Both the position numbers and the translations under genes were made by a program. 64,000 bases of DNA. It comes from Ralstonia condita (GTDB lineage Bacteria; Pseudomonadota; Gammaproteobacteria; Burkholderiales; Burkholderiaceae). Numbering within the stretch: the first letter of the stretch is position 1; each line of letters begins with the position of its first letter. The DNA is taken from positions 124,001 to 188,000 of the forward strand of contig NZ_CATYWO010000005.1 of the NCBI RefSeq assembly GCF_958405655.1. Direction: 5' to 3'. The notes under the pieces are model-generated. The model was not told the origin of the DNA. It saw nothing but the letters and a program-made list of their open reading frames with translations, and searched no databases. Positions 1 to 6,860 of this stretch are shown one piece after another.

Positions 1-863
1 CAGTGCGGGCATGCGCCCAGGGGGTTGTTGAACGAGAACAGCCGCGGCTCCAGCTCCTGCAGCGAATATGAGCAGATCGGGCAGGCGAACTTCGAACTGA
101 AGACGTGCTCCTTGCCTGTCTCCATCTCCACGGCCACGGCGCGGCCGTCAGCCAGACGCAGCGCGGTCTCGAACGATTCGGCCAGACGCTGCTTGAGTTC
201 CGGGTTCACCTTGACGCGGTCGACGACCACGTCGATGGAGTGCTTGTCGTTCTTTTTCAGCTTGGGCAGATCGTCGACGTCATAGACCTTGGCCTCTGCC
301 TCGTGCGCGGTACCGCCGCCCGAGCGGACGCGAAAGCGCACGAAGCCTTGTGCCTGCATCGCCTCGAACAGATCGACGTGCTCCCCTTTGCGGTTGACGA
401 CCACGGGCGCCAGGATCATCAGCTTGGTCTCGGCCGGCAACGCCAGCACGGCGTCCACCATTTGCGATACGCTTTGCGCCTCGAGCGGCTGGCCGTGATC
501 GGGGCAGTAGGGCGTACCGGCGCGCGCATACAGCAGACGCAGGTAGTCGTGGATCTCGGTGACGGTACCGACCGTGGATCGCGGATTGTGGCTCGTTGCC
601 TTCTGCTCGATGGAAATGGCCGGCGACAGCCCTTCGATCAGGTCCACGTCCGGCTTTTCCATCAGTTGCAGGAACTGCCGGGCATACGCCGACAGCGATT
701 CCACATAGCGCCGCTGCCCCTCCGCATACAGCGTATCGAACGCGAGCGACGATTTGCCCGACCCCGAAAGCCCGGTGATCACGATCAGCTGGTTGCGCGG
801 CAGATCGAGGTTGATGTTCTTCAGGTTGTGGGTACGGGCCCCACGAATCTTGATTTCGTCCAT
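1..863 (-). CDS. uvrA: Excinuclease ABC subunit A, N-terminal part (cut by window edge)
   Basis: UvrA is the damage-recognition ATPase of nucleotide excision repair; it dimerises and loads UvrB on lesions in the cytoplasm. The visible 287 residues begin MDEIKIRGARTHNLKNI. They contain the Walker A motif GLSGSGKS (residues 31-38), the Q-loop/UvrB-binding stretch (EGLSPAISIEQK, SRSTVGTVTEI-like) and the start of the first zinc module (CPICSYSLQE) before running off the low-coordinate edge. Family members are about 950 aa, so roughly two thirds is missing. The start ATG at 861-863 matches the conserved N terminus of the family. It is transcribed away from the MFS gene at 1052. I looked for a CTGT-N8-ACAG LexA box upstream and saw none. 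Confidence 0.96.
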   Translation of the reverse strand, partial: MDEIKIRGARTHNLKNINLDLPRNQLIVITGLSGSGKSSLAFDTLYAEGQRRYVESLSAYARQFLQLMEKPDVDLIEGLSPAISIEQKATSHNPRSTVGTVTEIHDYLRLLYARAGTPYCPDHGQPLEAQSVSQMVDAVLALPAETKLMILAPVVVNRKGEHVDLFEAMQAQGFVRFRVRSGGGTAHEAEAKVYDVDDLPKLKKNDKHSIDVVVDRVKVNPELKQRLAESFETALRLADGRAVAVEMETGKEHVFSSKFACPICSYSLQELEPRLFSFNNPLGACPH

Positions 864-942
864 GTGCGGCTGAATGCGGCTGAATGCGGCGTCGGGCTGC
901 GAACCGCCTGCGGCAATCGGCGGGAGGGGTCAAAAAGGTAAG

Positions 943-974
943 CCTGCTAATATACCGAACTTCGGTTTTGCAGG
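943..974. promoter_or_regulatory. Nested inverted repeats between uvrA and the MFS gene
   Basis: An outer CCTGC (943-947) / GCAGG (970-974) pair encloses a perfect 6-bp inverted repeat ACCGAA-C-TTCGGT (954-966). The TATACC at 951-956 could be a -10 element for the rightward gene. The position, about 80 nt before the MFS start and in a divergent intergenic region, suits an operator or a leader hairpin. The regulator is unknown. Confidence 0.35.
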
Positions 975-1051
975 TATTTGCCCCCGGACGGGGCAATCCG
1001 TATAACCGGCCGAGTGTTCTTTCCGTCGCTTTTTGCGGCGGTTTTCGCACC

Positions 1052-2257
1052 ATGTCTTCCGCCTCCCCATCCATGACTTCCACTTCCGGCCGCATGACCG
1101 GCCTTGAGCTGCGCGCAGCTGCATCGTTGGCCGGCATCTTTGCGTTGCGCATGTTGGGTTTGTTCATGATCATGCCGGTCTTTGCGGTGTTCGCAAAAAC
1201 GCTGCCCGACGGCAATAACACCCAGCTCGTTGCGTTCGCGATCGGCGTGTACGGCCTGACGCAGGCAATGCTCTATATCCCCTACGGCTGGCTATCGGAC
1301 CGCTTCGGGCGCAAGCCGGTCATCGTGACGGGGCTATTGATCTTTGCGGTCGGCAGCCTGGTGGCGGCCTTCTCACACAGCGTCGCGGGCATCGCGGTAG
1401 GACGGGCCATCCAGGGAGCGGGCGCGATTTCATCCGCCGTGATCGCTTTCGTGGCCGACCTCACGCGAGAGGAGCACCGTACCAAGGCCATGGCGATGAT
1501 CGGCGGCAGCATCGGCGTGTCGTTTGCCGTAGCCATCGTGAGTGCGCCCATCATCTTCCGCTGGGTGGGCATGCCGGGCATGTTCCTGGCGATCGGCGTG
1601 CTGGCCCTGGTCGCCATCGGCGTGGTGATCTGGGTGGTGCCGAATCCGCCGCGCCCGCCCGAGCACGTGAAGGCACCCTTCCGGGAGGTGCTGCGCAACC
1701 CTGAACTGCTGCGCCTGAACTTCGGCGTATTCGCCCTGCACGCCACGCAGACGGCCCTGTTCGTCGTGCTTCCGCACATGCTGGAGACCGCCGGGCTGCC
1801 CGTCGATTCGCACTGGAAGATCTACCTGCCGGTGATGGGCGTGTCGTTCGTGCTGATGGTGCCGGCCATCATCGCTGCCGAAAAGCGCGGCAAGATGAAG
1901 CTGGTGCTGCTGTCCGCCGTGGCATTGGTGATGGTGGCGCAACTGGCGCTCAGTGAGGTGCACCCCACGCTTGCTGCATTGGCCATCGCGCTGCTCGTGT
2001 ACTTTCTCGGCTTCAACGTGCTGGAGGCGTCGCAGCCTTCCCTCGTATCGAAGTACGCGCCGGGTGTGCGCAAGGGCGCGGCCGTGGGCGTGTACAACAC
2101 GACGCAGGCGTTGGGCCTGTTCTCGGGAGGGGCGGGGGGCGGCTGGATCTTGCTCCATGCCGGCCAGCACGCGGTGTTCCTGACCTGTGCGGCGCTGGCC
2201 CTCGCGTGGCTTATAATTGCGAGCCCCATGCAAATGCCGGCGCTGCGCCGTCACTGA
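1052..2257 (+). CDS. MFS transporter (drug/metabolite exporter type)
   Basis: Major facilitator superfamily permease of 401 aa, the usual length for a 12-helix member, in the inner membrane. The hallmark loop 2-3 motif appears as GWLSDRFGRKPV, and the helix-4/5 region reads VGRAIQGAGAISSAVIAFVADLTREEHRTK-like (motif B/C of proton-driven drug exporters). The substrate cannot be read from the sequence; YajR-type exporters are the closest pattern I recognise. An in-frame extension upstream to 884 runs into the uvrA promoter region and has no conserved residues. I therefore take ATG 1052, after which a polar Ser/Thr-rich tail precedes helix 1. Being placed between uvrA and ssb is a typical Ralstonia/Burkholderia arrangement. 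Confidence 0.88.
   Translation: MSSASPSMTSTSGRMTGLELRAAASLAGIFALRMLGLFMIMPVFAVFAKTLPDGNNTQLVAFAIGVYGLTQAMLYIPYGWLSDRFGRKPVIVTGLLIFAVGSLVAAFSHSVAGIAVGRAIQGAGAISSAVIAFVADLTREEHRTKAMAMIGGSIGVSFAVAIVSAPIIFRWVGMPGMFLAIGVLALVAIGVVIWVVPNPPRPPEHVKAPFREVLRNPELLRLNFGVFALHATQTALFVVLPHMLETAGLPVDSHWKIYLPVMGVSFVLMVPAIIAAEKRGKMKLVLLSAVALVMVAQLALSEVHPTLAALAIALLVYFLGFNVLEASQPSLVSKYAPGVRKGAAVGVYNTTQALGLFSGGAGGGWILLHAGQHAVFLTCAALALAWLIIASPMQMPALRRH
2212..2217 (+). promoter_or_regulatory. Candidate -10 box for ssb
   Basis: A perfect TATAAT lies inside the last codons of the MFS gene, about 210 nt before ssb. No good -35 hexamer stands 16-18 nt upstream, so this is only a candidate sigma-70 element. Confidence 0.3.
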
Positions 2258-2427
2258 GAACCCCTTCACGATCCAACTGCGCAGCCCGACCTTGGCTCTG
2301 TGATGCGCGTCGTGCTGCGGTGCGGCTGCGCTCCCCGAGCCCATCTCGGACCGACTGCGACGGATCGTGAACCGGCTCTGGCCCGGGCCAACGGCGGCAT
2401 CACTCAATTACTCTTCGGAAACTCATC

Positions 2428-2964
2428 ATGGCGTCCGTCAACAAAGTCATCATCGTCGGCAATCTCGGCGCCGATCCTGAAACGCGCTACATGCCCAGCG
2501 GCGACGCCGTCACCAACATCCGCGTGGCGACCACCGACCGCTACAAGGACAAGGCCAGCGGCGAAATGAAGGAAGCCACCGAATGGCACCGCATTGCCTT
2601 CTTCGGCCGGCTGGCTGAAATTGCCGGCGAATACCTGAAGAAGGGTTCGCAGGTCTACGTCGAAGGCCGCCTCAAAACCCGCCAATGGGAGAAGGACGGC
2701 CAGAAGCAATACAGCACCGAGATCGTCGCAGAACAAATGCAGATGCTTGGCGGCCGCCAGGGTATGGGCGGTGAAGGTGGCGGTGGTGGCGGCGGCTACT
2801 CGCGCGGCGGCGAAGGCGGTGGAGGCTACGGCGGTGGCCGCAGCCAGGCCGGTGGCGGTGGCATGAGCCGCGGCGAAAGCGGTGGCGGCCAGGGCGGCGG
2901 TGCACGCCGTCAGCCGGCACCGTCGAACGGCTTTGAGGACATGGACGACGATATTCCGTTCTAG
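2428..2964 (+). CDS. ssb: Single-stranded DNA-binding protein
   Basis: Homotetrameric SSB protects ssDNA and recruits replication, recombination and repair proteins. Residues 1-110 form the OB fold (MASVNKVIIVGNLGADPETR, followed by TEWHRIAFFGRLAEIAGEYL). Residues 110-165 are a Gly-rich disordered linker with GGGGGGGY/GGGGYGGG tracts. The protein ends in the acidic tip DMDDDIPF that binds partner proteins. The length of 178 aa is normal. The start ATG 2428 is preceded by GGAAACTC and gives the canonical N terminus. A strong hairpin terminator follows. It is transcribed as the last gene before the convergent cluster. Confidence 0.97.
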   Translation: MASVNKVIIVGNLGADPETRYMPSGDAVTNIRVATTDRYKDKASGEMKEATEWHRIAFFGRLAEIAGEYLKKGSQVYVEGRLKTRQWEKDGQKQYSTEIVAEQMQMLGGRQGMGGEGGGGGGGYSRGGEGGGGYGGGRSQAGGGGMSRGESGGGQGGGARRQPAPSNGFEDMDDDIPF

Positions 2965-2994
2965 AACCTACTTAGTGTGTTTTTTGTTGATTGA

Positions 2995-3026
2995 AGCCCG
3001 TGTGCCCTGTGTCCACGGGCTTTTTT
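2995..3026 (+). terminator. Rho-independent terminator of ssb
   Basis: Stem AGCCCGTG (2995-3002) pairs with CACGGGCT (3014-3021) and is followed by a run of T to 3026. It ends the ssb transcript ahead of the convergent gene at 3111. Confidence 0.85.
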
Positions 3027-3110
3027 CATATGCCGCGTGTCGGCGTGCCCGTTCGTGGGCACCCGTGGGTGGATACAGCCCGCCCTTGATCTGGCGCCGA
3101 GCTGGGCGGA

Positions 3111-3431
3111 TCAGTCGTTATCGCAGGGTTTGTTGAATACGTGCTTCACGCCGCACTTGGTCGCGTGGGCCGCGTCACGGAAACCGTGGCCGATCGCGCG
3201 GGCACCGTTGGCGGTGGCATGGCCGACCGCCCGTGCGCCGTTTGCCGTGGCGTGGCCAGCGTCTCGCGCGGCGTGCCCGGTTTTCCTGGCGGCGTCTTTC
3301 GTACCCTGCTTGATATCCTGCTTCATCTCGGACAGGTCAGCGTGGGCGGCAGGACTGAGAAGCGCGATCACTAGCGCGGCAGGCAGGAACAGGCGGCTCT
3401 TCACGTCGGCAATCCTTTCTGGCGGGTTCAT
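3111..3431 (-). CDS. Small exported Ala/His-rich protein with 11-residue repeats
   Basis: Unrecognised 106-aa protein. A basic N terminus followed by RLFLPAALVIALLSPAAHA predicts a Sec signal peptide cleaved near residue 31, so it should be periplasmic or surface located. The mature part shows an 11-residue period: GTKDAARKTGH / AARDAGHATAN / GARAVGHATAN / GARAIGHGFRD. This would make an amphipathic helix with Ala, Gly, His and charged residues, loosely like the 11-mers of LEA-type proteins. It ends in CGVKHVFNKPCDND, with two cysteines that could pair. Its ATG overlaps the stop of the dehydratase gene by 4 nt (ATGA), so it is the last gene of the polyene-type operon. The function is unknown. 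Confidence 0.75.
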   Translation of the reverse strand: MNPPERIADVKSRLFLPAALVIALLSPAAHADLSEMKQDIKQGTKDAARKTGHAARDAGHATANGARAVGHATANGARAIGHGFRDAAHATKCGVKHVFNKPCDND

Positions 3432-3883
3432 ACGGCAGCGGCATCGAGCACGACAGTGGCTCGGCCGGTCAACAGCATGCCTGCGCCGTTGCGCACGGTA
3501 AAGCGATACAACACGTTGTTACCGTCACCGCCGATGCGCTCGGCTTCAATGTCGAGCGCCCCCTCCACCGTATCGAGCCGGCTGACAAACGCCTCGACAT
3601 TCCGCACGCTGGCGAGAAACCCCGCGCGCGGCCGCGCCTGCGCCGCATCGCACAGCGCGCCATGCACTGCCATCGCCTGAGCGGCGTACTCGATGCCGCA
3701 CACTGCTGCGAGTTGCCCGTTCGACCGCAGCGGGTTGGTCGGATCCCGATGGCTGGTGGCGGTGCAGTGGATGCGCGACGCGTCCCAGCCCAGCACGGTG
3801 TCGAGCAGACACATCGCCCCGCTGTGCGGAATGCGCTCGGCGATCCAGCTTCGGTCGAGTGGCGGGGTGGCGCTCAGGGTCAT
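3428..3883 (-). CDS. ApeP-like 3-hydroxyacyl-ACP dehydratase (hotdog fold)
   Basis: A 151-aa single hotdog-fold protein of the type found in aryl-polyene clusters, expected to dehydrate 3-hydroxyacyl-ACP intermediates in the cytoplasm. The pattern IPHSGAMCLLDTVLGWD near residues 17-33 and the helix segment GIEYAAQAMAVHGAL near 65-79 are characteristic of this FabA/FabZ-related family. An in-frame extension upstream lies on the chain-length-factor gene and looks like shadow sequence, so I start at ATG 3883, 7 nt after the preceding stop. With the fused dehydratase of the adenylation protein, the cluster has two dehydratase modules. Confidence 0.82.
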   Translation of the reverse strand: MTLSATPPLDRSWIAERIPHSGAMCLLDTVLGWDASRIHCTATSHRDPTNPLRSNGQLAAVCGIEYAAQAMAVHGALCDAAQARPRAGFLASVRNVEAFVSRLDTVEGALDIEAERIGGDGNNVLYRFTVRNGAGMLLTGRATVVLDAAAV

Positions 3884-3890
3884 GGCGCGC

Positions 3891-4709
3891 TCAACCGAAG
3901 GTGCCTGAACCGTCGGGCAGGCGGATGTCGATCCGTAGGGCGGTATCGGGCAGGTAATCGAGCACCACGCTCGATGCGCCGCGTGTCGCCAGCGCTTCGA
4001 GCAGCGGAAGCACGCGGGCGGCTGGATTGCCGAGCCGCAGCGGTTCCAGCGCGCTGCGTGCCAAGGCCGTCGGTGGCGCGGTGGTGAGCTCGACATCGAT
4101 GCGCGCCAGGGTGCGCGCGCTTGCCTGCGGAGCCAGCACGAGGGCCACGGCGAATGCGCCGAGCATTGGGCGGGTGGCATGCAGCGGCTCGGGGTATTCG
4201 CTGTCATATGCGATCAGCAGGGTCGGGGTGGCATCGACCGTGACCTGGCACAGGCTGTCGAGCAGCCCGGCTGCAAAGCTGCCGTCGTGTGCGCAAAGCA
4301 CGTTGGACGGCGCCGTGGCGTGCGTGGCAATGCTCCAGTAGCCCGCCGGCGCGTTGTGCACGGAGTTGTGGAAGCGGGTGGGGGAGAGCTTGCGGTCGTC
4401 GCTTGCCAGCGTTTCGCAGATCACGTGGCAGTTCTGCCCATCCCCGCCGGATGAGGTGAATACGGTGGCGAGTGTGGCGGCGTCGAACCCGCTGCTGGCG
4501 ACGGCTTCATGGCCGACCGCCATGGCAAGCTTGACGACGGGCCCGGTGCGGCGACGTTCGACCGGCGGTAAGCCGGCCGGCGGCGGCAAGGTGGTCGGCT
4601 CGTGCAGGTAAGGCGCGCGTCCGGCCAATACGTCCGCGGCGCGCGGCCAATCCGCCAGGCCGGGGCCCAGCAGGCCAATGCTTTCGATGAATGCGCTGAG
4701 TCGGGTCAT
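3891..4709 (-). CDS. Ketosynthase-like chain length factor (no active-site Cys)
   Basis: A 272-aa protein of the short ketosynthase-like family annotated as beta-ketoacyl synthase chain length factor (Ketoacyl-synt_2 type). It has the family block ASSGFDAATLATVFTSSGGD and then FHNSVHNAPAGYWSI. The position where true ketosynthases carry the nucleophilic cysteine has no Cys-Ser/Ala block, so it is probably non-catalytic and pairs with the ketosynthase encoded just upstream (9-nt gap). This resembles KS-CLF pairs of type II polyketide and aryl-polyene systems. The start ATG 4709 gives the usual N terminus MTRLSAFIESIGLLGPG. Confidence 0.82.
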   Translation of the reverse strand: MTRLSAFIESIGLLGPGLADWPRAADVLAGRAPYLHEPTTLPPPAGLPPVERRRTGPVVKLAMAVGHEAVASSGFDAATLATVFTSSGGDGQNCHVICETLASDDRKLSPTRFHNSVHNAPAGYWSIATHATAPSNVLCAHDGSFAAGLLDSLCQVTVDATPTLLIAYDSEYPEPLHATRPMLGAFAVALVLAPQASARTLARIDVELTTAPPTALARSALEPLRLGNPAARVLPLLEALATRGASSVVLDYLPDTALRIDIRLPDGSGTFG

Positions 4710-4718
4710 GGCGCGGTG

Positions 4719-5924
4719 TCAGTTCCGGACGTGAGCTGCGCGGCCGAAGACCAGACTGCAATTCGTGCCGCCAAAGCCGAAGGCATTGCTGAGCGCAGCG
4801 TGGATGCGGGCATCCTGGCTGGTCGTTACATAGTTGAGTGGAAGTGCCGGGTCGGGCTGCGTGGTGTTGATGCCCGCGGGCACGAACTGGTGGCGCAGCG
4901 CCAGTGCGGTGATGACGGCTTCCAGCGCGCCGGCCGCGCCCAGTGTGTGACCCGTTGCGCCCTTGGTGGAGCTGCACGGCGTGCCCTCGAACAGGGGGGC
5001 CATGGCGCGACCCTCCGCCGCGTCGTTGCTGGGCGTGCCGGTGCCATGCAGATTGACGTAGTCGATGTCTGATGCGGACAGGCCGCTGGTGGCCAACGCC
5101 TGGGCCATCGCCGTGCGCGCGCCCAGGCCTTCCGGATGCGGTGATGACATGTGGTGCGCATCGCTCGATTCGCCAATGCCGAGCAGCAGGATGGCATCCT
5201 CCCGGACGGTCTGATCGGGCATGCGCTCAAGCAGCGCGAACGCGGCAGCCTCGCCGATCGAGATGCCGTCCCGGGCAACATCGCAGGGCCGGCAGGGCTG
5301 CGGCGAGAGCAATTCGAGCGAATTGAACCCGTACAGCGCGGTCAGGCATAGCGAATCCACTCCGCCCACCACCGCCGCGTCGATCAAGCCTGCCTCCAGC
5401 ATGCGCCTGGCGCTGGCAAAGACCTTGGCGCCGGACGAACAGGCAGACGAGATCGCCATGGCAGGGCCGCCCAGTCCAAAGTACGCGCGCACGAATGCGG
5501 CGGGCGAGTAGATGTTGTGCGTCTGCGTGTAATGAAACCCGGCAGGCAGGGCGCCCGTCAGCGCGTCGCGGTGCTGGTAGGCGTGCTCGGTCTCCAGGAT
5601 GCCCGACGTGCTGGTGCCGATGAAGACGCCGATGCGCCCGGCGCCGTAGCGCGCCTTGGCGGCCTCGACCTGCTCGGCGAAGCCGTCCTGCACGAGACCG
5701 ATTTGCGCCAGTCGGTTGTTGCGGCAGTCAAAGTCCGCCAGATCGGCGCGCAGGGCCTCAGTGTCCACACCCGCGACGGCACCAATCCAGGTGTCGAGAT
5801 CCGCTCGCGGGAAGTTGCACGGCACGAGGCCGCCGCGCGCCGCGCGCAGTGCTTCCAGCGTGGCGTCAAGGCCACGTCCGAGGCAGCTTGTGGCGGTGAA
5901 ATGCGAAACCAATAGGGACTTCAC
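4719..5924 (-). CDS. Beta-ketoacyl-ACP synthase (KAS I/II type)
   Basis: Condensing enzyme of the cluster, about 401 aa from the GTG start, the length of FabF/FabB. It elongates acyl-ACP with malonyl-ACP. The catalytic triad is visible: Cys in AISSACSSGAKV (about residue 162), His in NLHGTGTPSND (about 293) and His in GATGHTLGAAG (about 326). The C-terminal GFGGTNCSLVFGR loop is intact. I prefer GTG 5924 (VKSLLVSHFTATSCLGRG), since condensing enzymes start at this beta strand. A TTG at 5990 would add 22 unconserved residues, and neither start has a good Shine-Dalgarno. The gene follows the deacetylase after 72 nt and precedes the chain length factor. Confidence 0.9.
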   Translation of the reverse strand: MKSLLVSHFTATSCLGRGLDATLEALRAARGGLVPCNFPRADLDTWIGAVAGVDTEALRADLADFDCRNNRLAQIGLVQDGFAEQVEAAKARYGAGRIGVFIGTSTSGILETEHAYQHRDALTGALPAGFHYTQTHNIYSPAAFVRAYFGLGGPAMAISSACSSGAKVFASARRMLEAGLIDAAVVGGVDSLCLTALYGFNSLELLSPQPCRPCDVARDGISIGEAAAFALLERMPDQTVREDAILLLGIGESSDAHHMSSPHPEGLGARTAMAQALATSGLSASDIDYVNLHGTGTPSNDAAEGRAMAPLFEGTPCSSTKGATGHTLGAAGALEAVITALALRHQFVPAGINTTQPDPALPLNYVTTSQDARIHAALSNAFGFGGTNCSLVFGRAAHVRN

Positions 5925-5996
5925 GGGGGCGGGGTCGGAGGGGTTCAGGCGGGAGCAGAGCTTGGCAGCTTGGACGCCGATAGTGGGCAAATGTTA

Positions 5997-6860
5997 TCAA
6001 ATGGCAGCTTGCCGCTCGTCCACCTGGCCACACTCCTGCGCAAGTGCCGCCCGCAGCGTCGTACAGCGCAGCTGTGCCTGCGCGGCTGCCTGCAGTACGC
6101 GCGGCAGGACGGTCAGGAGAACGGGTTCGCCACGCTCGTCGCGGGCCGCGTGGCCGTCGTGCAGCAGAAGGATGTCTTGCGGCGCCAGGTTGTGGAGCAG
6201 TCGCCTCGCGACGGTTTCGGCGCTGCTTGTGCGCGTGTCGAACGCCCTGCGGGTCCAGCTCGCCAGTTGCAGTCCGAGCTGGCACAACACCGGTTCAAGG
6301 AACGGGTTGCGCAGCCCCGCCGGCGCGCGGAAGAAGAGCGGACGCGTGCCGGTGATCCCGGCGAGCGTGTCCTGCGCGGCTTCGATCTCGCGCCGCAGTG
6401 CCCACGGCCCGCGTAGCGAAAACGTGTGGTGATGGCGCTGGCTATGGTTTTCCACGGCATGTCCGCGCGCAACGATGGCTTCCACGCAGCGCGGGTGCCG
6501 GCGCGCCTGTTCGCCGATGCAGAAGAACGTGGCCTTGGTCCCGTAGTGGTCCAGCACATCAAGCACCCGCGGCGTGACATCAGGGTCGGGGCCATCGTCG
6601 ATGGTCAGCGCGATCTGCCGGCCAGCCATGGCAGGCAGGCGCGTCCAGTTGGGCCCGAGCAGGGTGCTGCGCGGCCACAGCCCGGCGGCCACCACCGCCA
6701 GATGCGATGCGACCACGGCGCCGCCGGCCCATGGCCATGTCGAGGGTTGTGCAAGCAGCGCCGCAGCCGCGCCGGCGTGCAGCGCGAGCGTGCCGCTGAT
6801 CAGCGGGGTCGGCTGCCACCTGCGCGCGGAGCCAGGCGTCTGCGAAAGCGGAGTGTTCAT
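5997..6860 (-). CDS. Polysaccharide deacetylase (NodB/CE4) family membrane protein
   Basis: A 287-aa protein. Residues 20-62 are hydrophobic and look like two short membrane segments. A NodB domain follows with the CE4 motifs in order: LTIDDGPDPD (metal/base Asp pair, about 86-95), ENHSQRHHHTF (His metal ligands, about 137-147), FFRAPAGLRNP and ILLLHDGHA. CE4 enzymes remove N-acetyl or related acyl groups from glycans. In this operon, next to acyltransferase and ketosynthase genes, it may deacylate a glycan headgroup; that is inference. The ATG overlaps the exporter stop by 4 nt. A longer in-frame reading to 7472 covers the exporter gene and is rejected. A deacetylase is not part of the core aryl-polyene set I know. 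Confidence 0.86.
   Translation of the reverse strand: MNTPLSQTPGSARRWQPTPLISGTLALHAGAAAALLAQPSTWPWAGGAVVASHLAVVAAGLWPRSTLLGPNWTRLPAMAGRQIALTIDDGPDPDVTPRVLDVLDHYGTKATFFCIGEQARRHPRCVEAIVARGHAVENHSQRHHHTFSLRGPWALRREIEAAQDTLAGITGTRPLFFRAPAGLRNPFLEPVLCQLGLQLASWTRRAFDTRTSSAETVARRLLHNLAPQDILLLHDGHAARDERGEPVLLTVLPRVLQAAAQAQLRCTTLRAALAQECGQVDERQAAI

Noticed and set aside
867..890. Tandem TGAATGCGGC repeat just upstream of uvrA
   Set aside because: Only two copies of a 10-mer; too small to support a functional claim.
884..1051. N-terminal extension of the MFS transporter to position 884
   Set aside because: It overlaps the uvrA promoter region and repeats, and adds unconserved residues before the normal start at 1052.
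2258..2427. LexA (SOS) box upstream of ssb or uvrA
   Set aside because: No CTGT-N8-ACAG match was found by reading both regions.
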